A stretch of 64,000 bases of DNA from Mycetocola zhujimingii (GCF_003065425.1 NZ_CP026949.1:62001-126000); one strand, 5' to 3'. Numbered from the stretch's first letter, positions 8,517 to 17,450 are shown. The notes: generated by a model not told the origin, from the letters alone. Made by a program: numbers and translations.

Positions 8517-9800
8517 TCAGCGCTTGAGCGGGGCCGTACGTGGCCCGGCGTCGTACCGGGCAAGGGCGTCAGCGTCCTGGGCGAGTCGTGACGCGCGCCG
8601 GGCCGTATCGAGCGCTTCGACAGGATCATCGGCGGCCTCAGCCAGCGCGAGTTGTCGTTGTGCCTCGGCCAGTCGGGTCCGGGCATCCGCGCCGACCCGT
8701 CCGCGGTTATCTTCGATGAAACCTCCCGCAACATCGAGGTGGCTCCTGGCCGAAAAGAGTGCACCGCGCAACGCTTCCCTGGCGTTCTCGATGCGCTGCT
8801 CCATGCTGCGAGCTGAGGCGAGTGCAGCGTCGAGGCGGGAGACGGCGTCGCGAAGTTCGTCGAGGCGAGCGAGCGGGTCAGGCAGCTGCCTGCGGTCGGT
8901 CACGAGAGCGATCGTCGCTGTGACGACATCCAGGGCCCGCGAAATTTCATCGGCGGATTCCGGAAGCGGCGCTTGATCGCGCCTCGCGGTCGCCTCGCTC
9001 ACCGCCCGGCGGGTCTGCGCAACGGAGGTCGCAAGCTCGGCACTCGCTGAATCCAGACCGGATGCCGTTCGGTCCACAGATTCGAGGGCGTGCCTCGCCT
9101 TCAGCAGGTGCCCCGATGCACGTTCGATGTCGGCCGTTGCCGGTTCGTTCGACGCAACCCGGGCGCGGGATGCGTCGAGCGACGTCCTCGCCGCGGCAAG
9201 GGACTGACTGGCGGTGGTGACGGCGCCCTCGACACCGGCATACGTTCCAGGGGCATAGGTCTCGCTGAGCCGGTCGAGCGTTGCCTCGGCATCCGGCACC
9301 TGCGCTTCGGCCGCGGCAACCGCGATTTCGAGTTCGGCCAACTGCTCGGGGGCGGAGCGTTCGAGTGCGCGCATTCTGTCGAGGTTCGACGTCTGCCCGC
9401 TGACTTCTTCGGTGATGAGTCCGCACAGCTCAACAATGCGCTCGGACCAGCGCCGCCGCTGGGACTCGCTGTCCGGGACGGCATCGTGAAGTTGCTGGTG
9501 GAGTTCGAATGCTTCACGCAGGTGCGCCCGGCCCCGTGTCACCGCTCGCTGAAGTTCAGCAGCGGCGCTGTCGCCGAACTGGGCTCGAGCAAACTCTGCT
9601 TCGTCTTCAGCCTCCCTGAGCAGATCGTCGGCTCGAACGAGTTCGGCCCCTGCCGATTGCTCGATTGCCCGAAGCGTCGATACCGGATCAATGCCGCGCT
9701 GCCGTTGCTTTGCCCGCATGAGGCGAACGGCGAGAATCACAGCGACCGCTGCGCTGCCGAAGACAATGAGCGACGGGAGCCACCAGAGTCCGTTGAGCAT
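8517..9800 (-). CDS. single-pass membrane protein with long coiled coil (TPM-protein tail-like)
   Basis: 427 residues. One N-terminal helix (about 5-26) is followed by RAKQRQR and about 390 residues of Ala/Glu/Arg-rich helices with heptad-like spacing. The section 'GAELVRADDLLREAEDEAEF', 'QFGD' and 'AFELHQQLHDAVPDSE' resembles the C-terminal half of actinobacterial TPM-domain surface proteins as I remember them, but the TPM domain itself is absent and no upstream fragment of it remains. TACACT (9807-9812) lies 6 bases before the ATG, so the gene has its own promoter and is not merely a remnant. Function unknown; cell-envelope organisation is possible. Confidence 0.7.
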   Translation of the reverse strand: MLNGLWWLPSLIVFGSAAVAVILAVRLMRAKQRQRGIDPVSTLRAIEQSAGAELVRADDLLREAEDEAEFARAQFGDSAAAELQRAVTRGRAHLREAFELHQQLHDAVPDSESQRRRWSERIVELCGLITEEVSGQTSNLDRMRALERSAPEQLAELEIAVAAAEAQVPDAEATLDRLSETYAPGTYAGVEGAVTTASQSLAAARTSLDASRARVASNEPATADIERASGHLLKARHALESVDRTASGLDSASAELATSVAQTRRAVSEATARRDQAPLPESADEISRALDVVTATIALVTDRRQLPDPLARLDELRDAVSRLDAALASARSMEQRIENAREALRGALFSARSHLDVAGGFIEDNRGRVGADARTRLAEAQRQLALAEAADDPVEALDTARRASRLAQDADALARYDAGPRTAPLKR

Positions 9801-9854
9801 GCCCCGAGTGTAGTTGGAGCCGGTGGGAGCCAGCCGAGAGCCAGCGCGGCTGCG

Positions 9855-10556
9855 CTAGCCGAGGAGCAGTTTGGCCAGCTGGTCGGTCGAGTGGACAACG
9901 GCGACCGCGTGCTCTGCCTCGGCCGGTGAGCCATAGCCCCATTCGACCAGGATCGTCGGGATGCCGTGAGCGGCGGCGCCTTCGACGTCGTGGTGACGGT
10001 CGCCGACCAGGACGACCTTCGAGAGGTCGACATCCTTGGCCGTCAGCCGCCGGAGTGCCTCCTCGATCACATCTGCCTTTGAGCTGCGAACCTCGTCTTC
10101 GGACGCGCCGCACAGCACGGTGAAGTATCGGCTGAGGGCAAAGTGATCGAGGACCGCCTGAACCTGCGACTCCGGCTTACTGCTCGTGATGGCGAGCGGA
10201 ACGCCCTGCGCACAGAGAGTCTTGATGATGCCAGCGACACCCGGGTACACCGCCGAACCCGTCCAGGGCCCATCGACCGCTGAAATGGCACGGTAGACGA
10301 TGAGGGCGTCCTGCGCCTCGTCGGGGGTCATGCCCGCGCGGTGCTCGAATGACTCGAGCATGGGCGGTCCCACCCACTGCAGCAAATCGGCTTCAGAGGG
10401 CACCGGTCGGCCGAGTTCTTCGAAAGTCTTGACCAGTCGCGCAACGATGCCCGGAGCTGAATCGGTGATCGTTCCGTCGAGGTCGAAGAGCACGCACGAC
10501 CAGTTGCGGGTGACGACCGACTCTGTGCTCGTCAGTTCGGGTGAGGTAATAGACAT
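9855..10556 (-). CDS. HAD-superfamily hydrolase, phosphoglycolate phosphatase-like
   Basis: 233 residues. Motif I is LFDLDGTITDS, with nucleophile Asp25 and acid/base Asp27. A helical cap lies at about 35-100, motif II is ITSSKPES, and motif IV is VGDRHHDVEGAAAHG. The layout fits the Gph/PpaX subfamily that dephosphorylates small phosphate esters; the substrate is unproven. The start ATG at 10556 follows GGAGT; the frame is open 50 codons further upstream, but that part does not look like protein and crosses a tandem repeat. It lies 54 bp before the coiled-coil gene on the same strand. Confidence 0.88.
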   Translation of the reverse strand: MSITSPELTSTESVVTRNWSCVLFDLDGTITDSAPGIVARLVKTFEELGRPVPSEADLLQWVGPPMLESFEHRAGMTPDEAQDALIVYRAISAVDGPWTGSAVYPGVAGIIKTLCAQGVPLAITSSKPESQVQAVLDHFALSRYFTVLCGASEDEVRSSKADVIEEALRRLTAKDVDLSKVVLVGDRHHDVEGAAAHGIPTILVEWGYGSPAEAEHAVAVVHSTDQLAKLLLG

Positions 10557-10615
10557 AGGGACTCCATGATAGGCACTCCGTCGATCATCACAACAATTGC
10601 CTGACGGCTTACTCA

Positions 10616-10659
10616 CCGGCGCACGCGACAACTCGTTCCGGCGCACGCGATAACTCGTT
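10616..10659. repeat. tandem 22-bp direct repeat
   Basis: Two adjacent 22-base units, 10616-10637 and 10638-10659, differ at one position and each ends in AACTCGTT. They lie in the divergent gap between the HAD phosphatase and esterase genes and could be paired binding sites. Confidence 0.6.
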
Positions 10660-10683
10660 GACACGAAGCGACTCTGTTCGTAC

Positions 10684-10767
10684 TCTGTGAACGTGCACAG
10701 ACGCACCGCTGGTGTTGCTGCGCAGGTTCACAGAACAATGCCCGTCTCGTTCTGTGCACGTGCGCAG
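10684..10767. promoter_or_regulatory. operator-like repeats upstream of the esterase gene
   Basis: Two 16-base partial palindromes, CTGTGAACGTGCACAG (10685-10700) and CTGTGCACGTGCGCAG (10752-10767), match at 14 of 16 positions with centres 67 bp apart. Between them GTTCACAGA (10726-10734) is the exact inverse of TCTGTGAAC (10684-10692). This suggests a regulator that binds several sites before the esterase start at 10833. A ribosome site is weak there (TTGGAGAA). Confidence 0.45.
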
Positions 10768-10832
10768 TCGGGGCTCAATTCGCTCCTGCGCGCTCGACCG
10801 AACCCCGTTGCTCCCCCAATGAAGTTGGAGAA

Positions 10833-13040
10833 ATGACAACACTTACCCTTACCGCGCGCAGGATGACCGCCGTGCTCACCGCCGGGGTTCTCGTCGCCTC
10901 CGCGAGTGTCGCACTCACAGCCGCACCCGCGGCCGCGGCCCCGACAGATCAAACCGTATCGATCGACCTTGCGGGCGACTGGCAGTTCACGACCGGCGAC
11001 GATCCCGCGTACGCCGACCCTGGCTTCGACGACAGTGCGTGGACGCCGATCACTGTGCCGGGCGACGGCACCCCCTTTGCCGATTACGACGGCTTCGGCT
11101 GGTACCGCCTCAGCTTCGACCTCCCGGCCGAGGCGAGCGGCGCCAATCTCGTGGCGTCTCTTGGTTTCCTCGACGATGTGGACGAGGCCTTCCTGAACGG
11201 TGTGAAGATCGGCGCCACCGGAGTCATGCCCCCGAACGCGAAGAGCCAATGGTTCGAGAAGCGGTTGTACCCGATCCCGGCCTCGGCCCCGGTCTTCGGT
11301 GGCGAGAACACGATTGCTGTGCGGCTCCACGACATGAGCGGCGGCGGTGGCTGGTACCAGGGCCCCGTCGGCATCTACTCGAAGGATGCCGTGCGCGAGA
11401 ACGTCTACGGCATCGTTGGCGAGCCCGCGAGCGCCGATCAGGTCGCCGCGGTCTCCCGGGTGCTCGCCACCCAGAAGGCGGCCCTCGCGGCCGGGGACGT
11501 GGACGCCTACCTGGCCACCCTCGCCACCGACTACAACCACGACGGCCGCGACACCACGCGCCGCGCGGCTGAATTGCGCGGCTGGCTCGCCCAGTCGGGC
11601 ACGCTGAACCTGGTCGACAGCGAGGTGGAAGTGCTGGTGCGCAACGGTGTACTGGTGGTCGACACCAACCGCACCATCTCCGGCACCCGCGGGGGAGCAG
11701 CTTTCGAGTTCCAGCCGAAGACTCAGCAGTTCCTCGAAATCGATGCGACGACGAACCTTGAGGGCGGCAACAACTCCCGCTTCTTCTCCGACTTCGTCGA
11801 CTCCGCCCTCGAGGGCAAGCGCCGCGCGTTCCAGGTCTATCTTCCGCCGTCGTACTACACCCAGCCCACGCGCGACTTCCCGGTGGTCTACCTGCTGCAC
11901 GGGGTCAACGGCGGGAGCAAGGAGTGGGAGCCACGCGACTTCGACGCCAGGCTCGACGAGCTGTACACGACGGGTGGCCTGGCCGAGTCGATCGTGATCA
12001 TGCCCGATGGTGAATCCCTCTGGTACTCGGACACCGAGAGCTCTCCCTGGCGCAGCATGTTCCTGCAGGAGATGATGCCGCTGGTTGAGGCGGAATTCAA
12101 CACTCTCGACGACCCGAGCTACCGGGCTCTCAGCGGCGTATCGATGGGCGGTTTCGGCGCCTTCTCGATCGGCCTGCAGAACCCCGAGCTGTTCAGCTCG
12201 ATTGCCACCCACATCGGTTCGGTGAACTACACCCCGGTCGGCCAGACCCCGGTGGCCCTCGCCACCGCGATGACGGCGGAGCAGTTGACGCACTACAGCC
12301 TCTACTTCGACGCGTGCGAGTTCGACGAGTATCGCTTCGATGAGGGGGCGCGCAGCCTTGCCGGGGTGCTGACGTCGAAGGGCGTTCCGCATACCTGGGA
12401 GGTGTACCCGGAGGGGCGCCATAACGACGCCTGCTGGATGCCGCACATCGCCGACTCCTTCGGGTCGCACTCGGCGCACTTCCGGGCCGCGGGCCTGGTC
12501 GAGGCTCCCGTGCCTCCGGTTGACGCTCCCGTGCCCCCGGTCGACGTAACAGAGCCGCCGACCGAGGCGCCTGCGCCGCCGACCGCTGCACCCGTGCCGC
12601 CGGCCGAGGCGCCGGTCGCCGCGGGCGAGCCGAGCCTGGCTTCGTCCCTCCGAGGCGGGATCAGCGTGAGCGATAACACCCTCGCGACAGGCCAGACCTT
12701 CACGATCACGGTGGATGAGCGCAACCGCAACCGTTACGTGGCTGCTTTCGTCTACTCGAGTCCCGTGAGTCTCGGCGGCTGGAAGCTCGCATCCGCTGCC
12801 GGTGACATCTCGGCCACGCTCCCGGCCGGAATCGCTCCCGGCGCGCACCGGCTCGCGGTTCAGGACGCTGACGGCGCGGTGATCGGCTGGGTAGACATCA
12901 CGGTGCTGGCGAACAGCCCTGCTGCACTCTCGCAGAGCGGCGCGGATATCGCTCCGGCACTCGGCGCCGGGGCGGTACTCCTGGCACTCGGAATATTGCT
13001 CGTAGTGCGTCGTTCACGCCGGGCGGGCCAGCTCGGCTAA
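10833..13040 (+). CDS. secreted, membrane-anchored multidomain esterase (esterase D/PHB-depolymerase fold)
   Basis: 735 residues. A signal peptide (about 1-38, ending APAAAA) leads to a galactose-binding-like jelly roll (about 40-185, GDWQFTTGDDPAY), an NTF2/SnoaL-like segment (about 195-290) and an alpha/beta-hydrolase domain (about 300-560). That domain has the nucleophile elbow GVSMGGFG with Ser437, and probable catalytic His530 in EGRHNDACW. Pro/Val-rich repeats follow (about 565-600), then a small beta domain and a C-terminal helix ending RRSRR. LSQSG at 699 precedes that helix and may be a degenerate sortase signal. It probably cleaves esters at the cell surface; the domain order is unusual. 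Confidence 0.85.
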   Translation: MTTLTLTARRMTAVLTAGVLVASASVALTAAPAAAAPTDQTVSIDLAGDWQFTTGDDPAYADPGFDDSAWTPITVPGDGTPFADYDGFGWYRLSFDLPAEASGANLVASLGFLDDVDEAFLNGVKIGATGVMPPNAKSQWFEKRLYPIPASAPVFGGENTIAVRLHDMSGGGGWYQGPVGIYSKDAVRENVYGIVGEPASADQVAAVSRVLATQKAALAAGDVDAYLATLATDYNHDGRDTTRRAAELRGWLAQSGTLNLVDSEVEVLVRNGVLVVDTNRTISGTRGGAAFEFQPKTQQFLEIDATTNLEGGNNSRFFSDFVDSALEGKRRAFQVYLPPSYYTQPTRDFPVVYLLHGVNGGSKEWEPRDFDARLDELYTTGGLAESIVIMPDGESLWYSDTESSPWRSMFLQEMMPLVEAEFNTLDDPSYRALSGVSMGGFGAFSIGLQNPELFSSIATHIGSVNYTPVGQTPVALATAMTAEQLTHYSLYFDACEFDEYRFDEGARSLAGVLTSKGVPHTWEVYPEGRHNDACWMPHIADSFGSHSAHFRAAGLVEAPVPPVDAPVPPVDVTEPPTEAPAPPTAAPVPPAEAPVAAGEPSLASSLRGGISVSDNTLATGQTFTITVDERNRNRYVAAFVYSSPVSLGGWKLASAAGDISATLPAGIAPGAHRLAVQDADGAVIGWVDITVLANSPAALSQSGADIAPALGAGAVLLALGILLVVRRSRRAGQLG

Positions 13041-13068
13041 TGGAACGAGAGCTCAGTGGAGCGAAAGG

Positions 13069-13764
13069 TCAGAACAGGCGTCCGTCGGCGTTGTCGAGCC
13101 CGCGCATCGCGTCGTAGTCGAGAACGAGGCAGCGGATGCCACGGTCTTCGGCGAGCGTGCGTGCCTGCGGCTTGATCTCCTGCGCGGCAAAGACGCCCGA
13201 AACCGGGGCGAGGTGCGGGTCGCGGTTCATCAGTTCGAGGTAACGGGTGAGCTGCTCGACACCGTCGATGTCGCCGCGGCGCTTGAGCTCGACGGCGACA
13301 GACGCGCCATTCTCGTCGCGCGCGAGGATGTCGACGGGGCCGATGGCTGTCATGTACTCGCGGCGGACGAGGGTGTGGCCGTCGCCGAGGAGCTCAATCT
13401 GCTCGGCGAGGAGCTTCTGCAGGTGGGCCTCAACGCCGTCTTTCTGCAGGCCGGGGTCGATGCCGAGTTCGTGCGCCGAATCGTGCAGCACCTCGTAGAT
13501 CGAGACGATGAGCATGTCGCCCGTTTTCGCGTGGGTGACCTTCCAGGTCTCCGTCACGCCGGCATCCGCCTGGTCAGAATCCGGCTCTCCGATGGCGAGG
13601 GTGCACGGAGGGCTCATCCAGTTGAGTGGCTTGTAGCTGCCGCCGTCTGAGTGGACGAGGAGGCTGCCGTCGCTCTTCACCATGAGCAGGCGGGTGGCGA
13701 GCGGAAGATGCGCCGAGAGTCGTCCGGCATAGTCAACGGAACACTTCGCAATCACCAAACGCAC
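13069..13764 (-). CDS. nucS: mismatch-specific endonuclease NucS (EndoMS)
   Basis: 231 residues, the usual length. The C-terminal nuclease domain shows Asp145 in GPVDILARD, then Glu159 and Lys161 in AVELKRR, and the conserved EQLTRY. NucS cuts both strands at mismatches and replaces MutS/MutL repair in most actinobacteria; this window has no mutS or mutL. The last residues, NADGRLF, fit a beta-clamp-binding tail. The start is GTG at 13764 with TACACT (13771-13776) 6 bases upstream, so the message is probably leaderless. It is convergent with the esterase gene, 28 bp away. Confidence 0.95.
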   Translation of the reverse strand: MRLVIAKCSVDYAGRLSAHLPLATRLLMVKSDGSLLVHSDGGSYKPLNWMSPPCTLAIGEPDSDQADAGVTETWKVTHAKTGDMLIVSIYEVLHDSAHELGIDPGLQKDGVEAHLQKLLAEQIELLGDGHTLVRREYMTAIGPVDILARDENGASVAVELKRRGDIDGVEQLTRYLELMNRDPHLAPVSGVFAAQEIKPQARTLAEDRGIRCLVLDYDAMRGLDNADGRLF

Positions 13765-13867
13765 TCGAGAAGTGTAGCCCGGCCCGGAGGCCGCTTTGTG
13801 CGCTCGTCAGTCTCGAGTGTCGGGCCTCCGCAGGAAAACCCGCACCGTCGACAAACCAATCCGATTC

Positions 13868-15112
13868 TCAGGCGGAAGGTACCGGTGCCGCCGGCTCAGC
13901 TTTCCGCTCGCGCGCCGCGGGCGAGGCGAGCCCGGAGAGCACGACGAGCACCAGTACAACGAAGAGCGCGTTGAGCAGTCCGACCTGATCGCCGAGCAGG
14001 CCGATGAGCGGCGGTCCGACGAGGAACGCGAGGTACCCGATCATGGCGACGGCGCTGACCCGCGCCGCCGCGTTGGCGCCCTCCGCTGCCGCTGACATCC
14101 CCAGTGGGAAGCCAAGAGCGCTGCCGAGGCCCCAGAGAATGGTGCCACCGATGACGATCCACAGGTCAGCTCCGAGAATGAAGGCGAGCAGGCCGACCAC
14201 CGCAGAGACGGCAGAGACCTGCAGCACCCGCACGCGTCCGAAGCGATCGATGAGCGGGCCTCCCGCCACCCGACCGACCGTCATCGCCGACACGAAAACG
14301 CCGAAGACGAGCGCTCCGGTGGGCTCCGTCAGACCGTGGCCCTCCACGCTGGCCAGGGCGAGCCAGTCGTTCGCGCTTCCCTCCGCGAAGGCCATGCCCA
14401 GCATGATGACGCCGATGAGGATGAGCCGCAGATCGGCCCAGACCGCGAGGCTCGACCGCAGCCTGGCCTTCCAGTCCTGCTTGTGGGAGTGCGCCTGGGC
14501 AGAGTCTCCGAGGTCCTCGCGAACGGGTACGTACCTCACAGCGATCACAACGGCGAGAGCGACGATAACCGCCATGGCGGCAGCGTGCCAGACCACCCCG
14601 ATTCCGAGGGCGGATGCCGCTGCGCCGATGCCGGCCCCGATCACGGTTCCGACGCTGAAGAACGCGTGCATGAGCGGCAGCACGGTCTTGCCGAGTTCGG
14701 TTTCGGCCGCGGCACCCTCGACGTTCATCATCACGTCGACGCTGCCGTTACCGAAGCCGAACAGCGCAAGTCCGATGAAGACGAGCACCGGTGAGAACAC
14801 CACCCCAGCACCGATGCCGATAATCGCGAGGCCGATCGCGACGCAGCCGAGGGAGAACACCATTCCGGTGCGGGCGCCGAAGCGGGCCATCAGCCACGCT
14901 GAGGCCATCAGCCCGAGGATCGAGCCGGCACTCATCCCGAGGATCAGGATGCCGATCGATCCGGTTGTGACGTCGAGGTTCTGCTTGATCTCCGGCAACC
15001 GGGCCGCCCAGGTGGCAATGCTCAAGCCGGACAGCGTGAAGATTACAAAGATCGCGTTGCGCCAGGCAACGAGTTCAGTGCGCGGGCGAAGGGCTGGTGC
15101 GTGGGGAGACAT
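13868..15112 (-). CDS. MFS transporter
   Basis: 414 residues with twelve predicted helices. Motifs include SIATWAARLPEIKQNL in loop 1 and GPLIDRFGRVR in the central motif-A repeat. The pattern resembles the sugar-transporter-like branch of MFS exporters that is often paired with LacI/ROK regulators. The ATG at 15112 is chosen over a TTG nine codons upstream. It is divergent from a LacI-type gene, and a perfect 16-bp LacI-type operator (15164-15179) lies 51 bp before this start, so it is probably the regulator's target. The substrate is unknown; a sugar or sugar derivative is a reasonable guess. Confidence 0.87.
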   Translation of the reverse strand: MSPHAPALRPRTELVAWRNAIFVIFTLSGLSIATWAARLPEIKQNLDVTTGSIGILILGMSAGSILGLMASAWLMARFGARTGMVFSLGCVAIGLAIIGIGAGVVFSPVLVFIGLALFGFGNGSVDVMMNVEGAAAETELGKTVLPLMHAFFSVGTVIGAGIGAAASALGIGVVWHAAAMAVIVALAVVIAVRYVPVREDLGDSAQAHSHKQDWKARLRSSLAVWADLRLILIGVIMLGMAFAEGSANDWLALASVEGHGLTEPTGALVFGVFVSAMTVGRVAGGPLIDRFGRVRVLQVSAVSAVVGLLAFILGADLWIVIGGTILWGLGSALGFPLGMSAAAEGANAAARVSAVAMIGYLAFLVGPPLIGLLGDQVGLLNALFVVLVLVVLSGLASPAARERKAEPAAPVPSA

Positions 15113-15163
15113 GGAGTTCCAGGAGGAGTGTGTGTTCAAGCGAGGAAGCGGGAGAACCCGGGA

Positions 15164-15179
15164 ATCGAATCGATTCGAT
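15164..15179. promoter_or_regulatory. LacI-type operator
   Basis: ATCGAATCGATTCGAT is a perfect 16-bp palindrome with a central CG, the form expected for LacI/GalR regulators. It lies between the divergent MFS gene (start 15112) and LacI-family gene (start 15267), so it may control both. Confidence 0.75.
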
Positions 15180-15266
15180 CTGCCGCTTCGCCTAAGCTAA
15201 CCGCAGACAACACCGCCCGGTCAAGGCCGCAGTGCCCACCGATCAGACCGGCGATCGCGAGGACGA

Positions 15267-16346
15267 ATGACCAACCAGCCAGCGGCATCCGCTTCGGTTC
15301 CACACGGTGGGCGCCCGACGCTCGCCGCTGTCGCCGCGCGTGCCGGGGTGTCGCCCTCGACGGCGTCGCTCGCCTTCAGCGGTCAGGGACCGGTATCGGA
15401 TGCCACGCGGGAGAAGGTGCTGACCGCCGCCCGCGAGCTGCACTACGGCGGGCCTGACCCGCTCGCCCAGTCACTGCGCCGCGGCAGAAGCGGCATCGTC
15501 GGCGCTCTCATTCCGGCGCGAATCGGTGTCTCCTTTCGTGACCCGGTTCTGATCCAGACGCTCGACGGCCTCGCCGAGGAAATTTCGAGCATCGGTGCCG
15601 GTCTCCTCCTGATGCCGGACCTCGGTGAGGGTGTGGTCAGCGTGACAACGGCACCGGTCGACGCCGTTGTTCTCGTCGGGTGCAATGCGGATGCCGTCGA
15701 GACGCTCGATGTGCTCCGTCGCCGCAACATTCCCATCGTTCAAATCGAGGGGCCCGGCGACAATGGCGTCCTCACCGTGAGCGTCGATAACCGGGGTGGG
15801 TCACGGCAGCTGGCACAGCACCTCAAGGACCTCGGTCATTCGAGGGTTGCCCTGGTCACCCTCGGCCTCGACCGGGATTCCACGCCGGCCCCGCTCTCTC
15901 CTGAGCGCGAGGCACGGGCCACCGTCACGACGACCGTCGAGCGGATCGCCGGCGCCCGCGATGTCTATCCGGGTGTCTCAGGGATGACCGCCGGTGGCAG
16001 TCGCAGCGACGCCGGGCGTCAAGCGGCTCTTGTTCTGCTCGATGTCGACCCGGGGGAACGCCCGACCGCGATCATCGCCCAGAGTGACGTGCTCGCGGCC
16101 GGAGTGATCGCGGCTGCAGAGGAACTCGGTCTTCGCGTGCCGGACGATCTCAGCGTTGTGGGCTTCGACGGCATCCGGGTTGACGGACTCGAACGACGGC
16201 TCACAACGATCTGGCAGCCGTCACAGGGCAAGGGTGCGGCCGCGGGAAGGGCCGTCGTCGAGCTGCTCGCCGGTCGGTCCGCGGACCCCGTTGCCTTCGA
16301 CGTGCGATTCCAGGCGGGCGACACGACGGGCCCAGCGCCGCACTGA
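15267..16346 (+). CDS. LacI/GalR family transcriptional regulator
   Basis: 359 residues. The N-terminal helix-turn-helix (about 17-65: TLAAVAARAGVSPSTASLAF) is followed by the hinge with LAQSLRRGRSG and a periplasmic-binding-protein-like ligand domain ending in DDLSVVGFDGIRV. The family binds a sugar or nucleoside ligand and represses neighbouring uptake or export genes. The 16-bp operator lies about 90 bp upstream, in the gap shared with the divergent MFS gene. It starts with ATG at 15267. The ligand cannot be told from sequence. Confidence 0.92.
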   Translation: MTNQPAASASVPHGGRPTLAAVAARAGVSPSTASLAFSGQGPVSDATREKVLTAARELHYGGPDPLAQSLRRGRSGIVGALIPARIGVSFRDPVLIQTLDGLAEEISSIGAGLLLMPDLGEGVVSVTTAPVDAVVLVGCNADAVETLDVLRRRNIPIVQIEGPGDNGVLTVSVDNRGGSRQLAQHLKDLGHSRVALVTLGLDRDSTPAPLSPEREARATVTTTVERIAGARDVYPGVSGMTAGGSRSDAGRQAALVLLDVDPGERPTAIIAQSDVLAAGVIAAAEELGLRVPDDLSVVGFDGIRVDGLERRLTTIWQPSQGKGAAAGRAVVELLAGRSADPVAFDVRFQAGDTTGPAPH

Positions 16347-16355
16347 CCGCGCGCT

Positions 16356-17450
16356 CTAGGCCCGCTCGCCGTCCTGCACCATCACCGCGAGGATCCGGTT
16401 GAGGTCCATCGCAACAGCGGCAACGGGCGTGAGCGCCGATGGTGCGCTATCGGTCTGCTGGTCGATTCGAGCGGTGAGCGCGTCGACCGCCCCGCGTGCC
16501 GCCTCGACGGCATCCGCCACATCACGGTCGGAGTTCCGCTTCTTGAGGGGGTCCGCGACGGCATGGAGCGCCTCGGACAGCGGCTCTCGCAGCCGTTCAG
16601 GGACCTCGGAGTGGAACGGAGCATCCCAGATCGCGGCGGCGAGCACCTCGGTGAGGTCGCGCACGTGGAAGGTAATGCGCTCGAGGTCGGCGAGGTCGCG
16701 GTAGTCGTCGTCGAGGTTCCGTTTGTGGCGGCGCGCACGGGGGTTGCCCCTCCTGCTCTCGTCGGCCTTACCGACGGCCACACGAACGGCGGTTGCCGTC
16801 TCCGCGAGAGTATTACTGCGGCTCGCCCACCCCTCGTGCTCTGGGGGCCAGTTCTCGACGAGGGCATCACCGACCTCCTCGAGGTGCTTCGCGAGCAGGC
16901 TGCGGAACTGGGCGAGCTTGACGACGGCGCCGTTGAAGTTGAGCGGTGGCAGGATGAGGAAGTTCACGAGCAGGCCGACGGCTACCCCGACGCTCATCTG
17001 GACGATGTAGCCGATCGAGTAAGAATCAGCGTTCGGGCCACCGACGATGAGCACGAACAGCGCGGCAACGGGAACGTAATCGCCGCCGGTCGTCAGCCAC
17101 TTGCTGCCGGCGATGAGCACACCTGCGCCGATCACGAGCGAGATCGTGACGACATTCGGTGCCGCAACGATGAGTACGATGGCGGCGAGCAGGATGCCGA
17201 TGGCGAGCGACGCAAGCGTCTCGATGCTCGTCCTCAGTGAGCTCATGAGCGTCGGGTACATGCTGATCAGCGCCCCGAGCGGCGCGTAGTACGGGTATTC
17301 TTCCGCGACCCCCGGTACCAGGGGAGCGATCAACCAGGCGATGGCGACAGCGATCGAGGTCTTCACGGCGAGCAGGAACCTGGGGTCGCTTACCCACGCT
17401 TTGAGGCGCGCACCGGCTCTCTGCACCGGAGTGCGTGTTGCTGACGTCAT
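16356..17450 (-). CDS. FUSC / aromatic acid exporter family membrane protein
   Basis: 364 residues. Six helices lie in the first half (about 25-170), including SIAVAIAWLIAPLVP and YYAPLGALISMYPTL, and a cytoplasmic helical domain of about 190 residues follows with a basic patch RRGNPRARRHKR. The arrangement fits the FUSC/ArAE family (fusaric acid resistance, aromatic carboxylic acid efflux), which can work in single-protein form in actinobacteria. The substrate is not known. It starts with ATG at 17450, and a strong hairpin terminator separates it from the acetyltransferase gene upstream on the same strand. Confidence 0.82.
   Translation of the reverse strand: MTSATRTPVQRAGARLKAWVSDPRFLLAVKTSIAVAIAWLIAPLVPGVAEEYPYYAPLGALISMYPTLMSSLRTSIETLASLAIGILLAAIVLIVAAPNVVTISLVIGAGVLIAGSKWLTTGGDYVPVAALFVLIVGGPNADSYSIGYIVQMSVGVAVGLLVNFLILPPLNFNGAVVKLAQFRSLLAKHLEEVGDALVENWPPEHEGWASRSNTLAETATAVRVAVGKADESRRGNPRARRHKRNLDDDYRDLADLERITFHVRDLTEVLAAAIWDAPFHSEVPERLREPLSEALHAVADPLKKRNSDRDVADAVEAARGAVDALTARIDQQTDSAPSALTPVAAVAMDLNRILAVMVQDGERA

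Noticed and set aside
10728-12848. A 706-codon open frame on the minus strand opposite the esterase gene
   Set aside because: It is an antisense shadow of a GC-rich gene: the product is rich in Arg, Gly and Glu with no recognisable domain, while the plus strand encodes a clear secreted esterase.
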